Shown here: positions 28,287 through 29,494 of the stretch, one piece after another | How positions within the stretch are numbered: position 1 is the first letter of the stretch | Layout: each line of letters begins with the position of its first letter | IMG/VR virus record: IMGVR_UViG_3300025305_002629 | Coordinates: 1 to 29,494 of that record | Length of the DNA stretch: 29,494 nucleotides | Direction: 5' to 3' (one strand) | Source: a virus | Program-made: the position numbers and the translations under genes | Notes under the pieces: generated by a model | The model's input: only the letters and a program-made list of their open reading frames with translations | The model's database searches: none | Told to the model about the DNA's origin: nothing

Positions 28287-29300
28287 ATGCCAGGAGCAAA
28301 TTCTTACAGTGTGCCCGGTGATACGGGCGGCAATAGGGAGGACTTGCGGAATGTCTTGACGGTTTTGGAACCGGAAGAGACACCCGTGGTCAGTTCTATG
28401 AAGAAGGGGCCGGGGCCAAACGCCACCTTTGTTGAAGTGCTTGCAGACACCCTAGACTCGGTAAACCGGACAGGTATTCCGGAGGGTCAGGATGTTACAA
28501 GTTTCGACAACAAGGCGACGAAGCGCGCCCGGTTCGGTAACTACATACATATATCACGGCGCTCGTTCGGAGTTACGGACGTGCAGCAGTTGGTGGACAC
28601 CGCCGCAGTCGATTCGGAATACGATTATGGCAAGCGGAAGGCAGTTCAGGAGTTGAAACGCGATGTTGAAGCCGTTGTTTGCGGCGGACAGGATCGCACG
28701 TCCGGGGATCAGGACACACCTTGGGCCACACGCGGTCTGTTCGATTGGATCGACAGCGCGGGGCCGAGTGATGTGCCGAGCAGTTTCCGCACGCCGTCGG
28801 CTCAGATTCACAACGGAGCGACGATCACCGAGGTGGTGCTTAACGGCATCCTCCAGAGTCTTTTCGAGGTTCACGGAACCAAGAAGAGCTACATGGCGGT
28901 GTTCAGCCCCGAGCTGATCGAGCTGGTGGACTACTTCACCCGTACAGAGGCCGCAGTGGCCAACTACACGGGCGCAGCCAGTGCCACCGCCGGCCGGTTC
29001 AAGGTCAACGACAACAACAGCAGCAAGACGATCAGCATGGAGGTCAAAACCTTCAACAGCTCGTTTGGCAAGCTGGCGTTGGTTCCGAGCGTGTTCCTTA
29101 ACACGGACGCAAACGGGACGTTTGACGATGACGCAGGGCTGATTCTGGACACCTCGCTCCTCGAGCTTCAGACAATGGACAGCCTTCACACGGTTGACAT
29201 GACTGACGAGGGCGGCGGGAAGCGCGGCTACACCAAGGTGATCTACTCGCTTTGCTGCAAGTCTCCGCGTGGATTGGCGAAATTAACCGCAGCAGACTAA
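28287..29300 (+). CDS. Major capsid protein, 337 aa
   Basis: AAGGAA precedes the ATG at 28287. The opening resembles the DUF5309/SU10-like phage major capsid family: GNREDLRNVLTVLEPEETPV (residues 15-34), then KGPGPNATFVEVLADTL, KRARFGNYIHISRRSFGVTD and DYGKRKAVQELKRDVEAVVC, the HK97-fold N-arm, E-loop and spine helix region. The length suits this family. It is the main structural shell protein, with likely partner the scaffold just upstream. There is no obvious N-terminal prohead protease site. Confidence 0.8.
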   Translation: MPGANSYSVPGDTGGNREDLRNVLTVLEPEETPVVSSMKKGPGPNATFVEVLADTLDSVNRTGIPEGQDVTSFDNKATKRARFGNYIHISRRSFGVTDVQQLVDTAAVDSEYDYGKRKAVQELKRDVEAVVCGGQDRTSGDQDTPWATRGLFDWIDSAGPSDVPSSFRTPSAQIHNGATITEVVLNGILQSLFEVHGTKKSYMAVFSPELIELVDYFTRTEAAVANYTGAASATAGRFKVNDNNSSKTISMEVKTFNSSFGKLALVPSVFLNTDANGTFDDDAGLILDTSLLELQTMDSLHTVDMTDEGGGKRGYTKVIYSLCCKSPRGLAKLTAAD

Positions 29301-29316
29301 TTACAAGGAGGATATT

Positions 29317-29494
29317 ATGGCTAATTGGTATAGGTTAAATTCTAATGAACGGGGCATGACGGGATTCACCGACGTGCTGGTGTTTGATTACACGGAGCTG
29401 ACAGCGGCGGCCACGACACAGACGATCTCGCACACGCTGCCGAAATGTCTGCTCGACACCGGCGTGATTGCGCGGGTGGGACAGGCTTTTGCCC
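29317..29494 (+). CDS. Start of the next head gene (3' partial), unknown
   Basis: Very strong AAGGAGG (29305-29311) five bases ahead of the ATG, suggesting high expression. The visible 59 codons begin MANWYRLNSNERGMTGFTDV and include FDYTELTAAATTQTISH. A capsid decoration, head-completion or neck protein is likely by position. It runs off the window. Confidence 0.65.
   Translation, partial: MANWYRLNSNERGMTGFTDVLVFDYTELTAAATTQTISHTLPKCLLDTGVIARVGQAFA

Noticed and set aside
1-29494. tRNA genes, rRNA genes, insertion sequences and CRISPR arrays
   Set aside because: I looked for tRNA-like cloverleaf ends, transposase motifs with inverted repeats and spaced repeats and found none; the tandem repeats present have no spacers.

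Overview
The window is a contiguous piece of a temperate tailed-phage genome (Caudoviricetes type), GC-rich (roughly 57-59% by eye). It is read here as excised, circular or permuted phage DNA, not as an integrated prophage end, because the integrase has phage genes on both sides. The host cannot be named from sequence alone. A prepilin-like gene, the G/C-ending codon use and the AAGGA-type ribosome binding sites fit a Gram-negative host. A Verrucomicrobiota or Lentisphaerota-type host is a guess.

Layout. (1) 2-10513: one giant late gene, cut by the left window edge. It encodes a >3,500-residue virion 'polyvalent' protein combining an N6-adenine methyltransferase, an SNF2-type helicase and long helical/membrane-active regions. 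A 107-codon ORF in another frame (1824-2147) lies inside its linker and has the better codon usage there. (2) 10510-11039: two small overlapping genes, the second a type IV prepilin-like protein. (3) 11040-11316: an AT-rich non-coding segment with a terminator and repeated sites, the likely attP region, followed by a tyrosine integrase (11317-12804). (4) 12743-16472, minus strand: an accessory/early cluster of about ten small genes (ribbon-helix-helix regulator, small cytosine-methyltransferase-like protein, unknowns). Many share the leader AAAGGAACCAAT, and two copies of a 52-bp hairpin element fill whole intergenic gaps. (5) 16503-16684: a divergent control region with a promoter, inverted repeats and a terminator-like hairpin. 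(6) 16685-21687, plus strand: excisionase-like HTH, HTH protein, a 538-bp structured gap, a replication-initiator-like gene carrying tandem repeats like a lambda-type origin, a DnaB-type helicase and SSB. (7) 21747-29494, plus strand: ParB-like protein, large terminase, HTH protein, portal, scaffold, major capsid protein and the start of the next head gene.

How it fits together. The minus cluster and the plus replication genes diverge from 16503-16684, which looks like the lysogeny/early switch. Replication genes feed into packaging and head genes through many ATGA/TAATG stop-start overlaps, with a separate promoter ahead of the HTH-portal pair and a terminator between portal and scaffold genes. 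The giant polyvalent protein would be packaged in the virion and injected with the DNA to modify or protect it on entry. All functional statements come from motifs read by eye. No database search was run.
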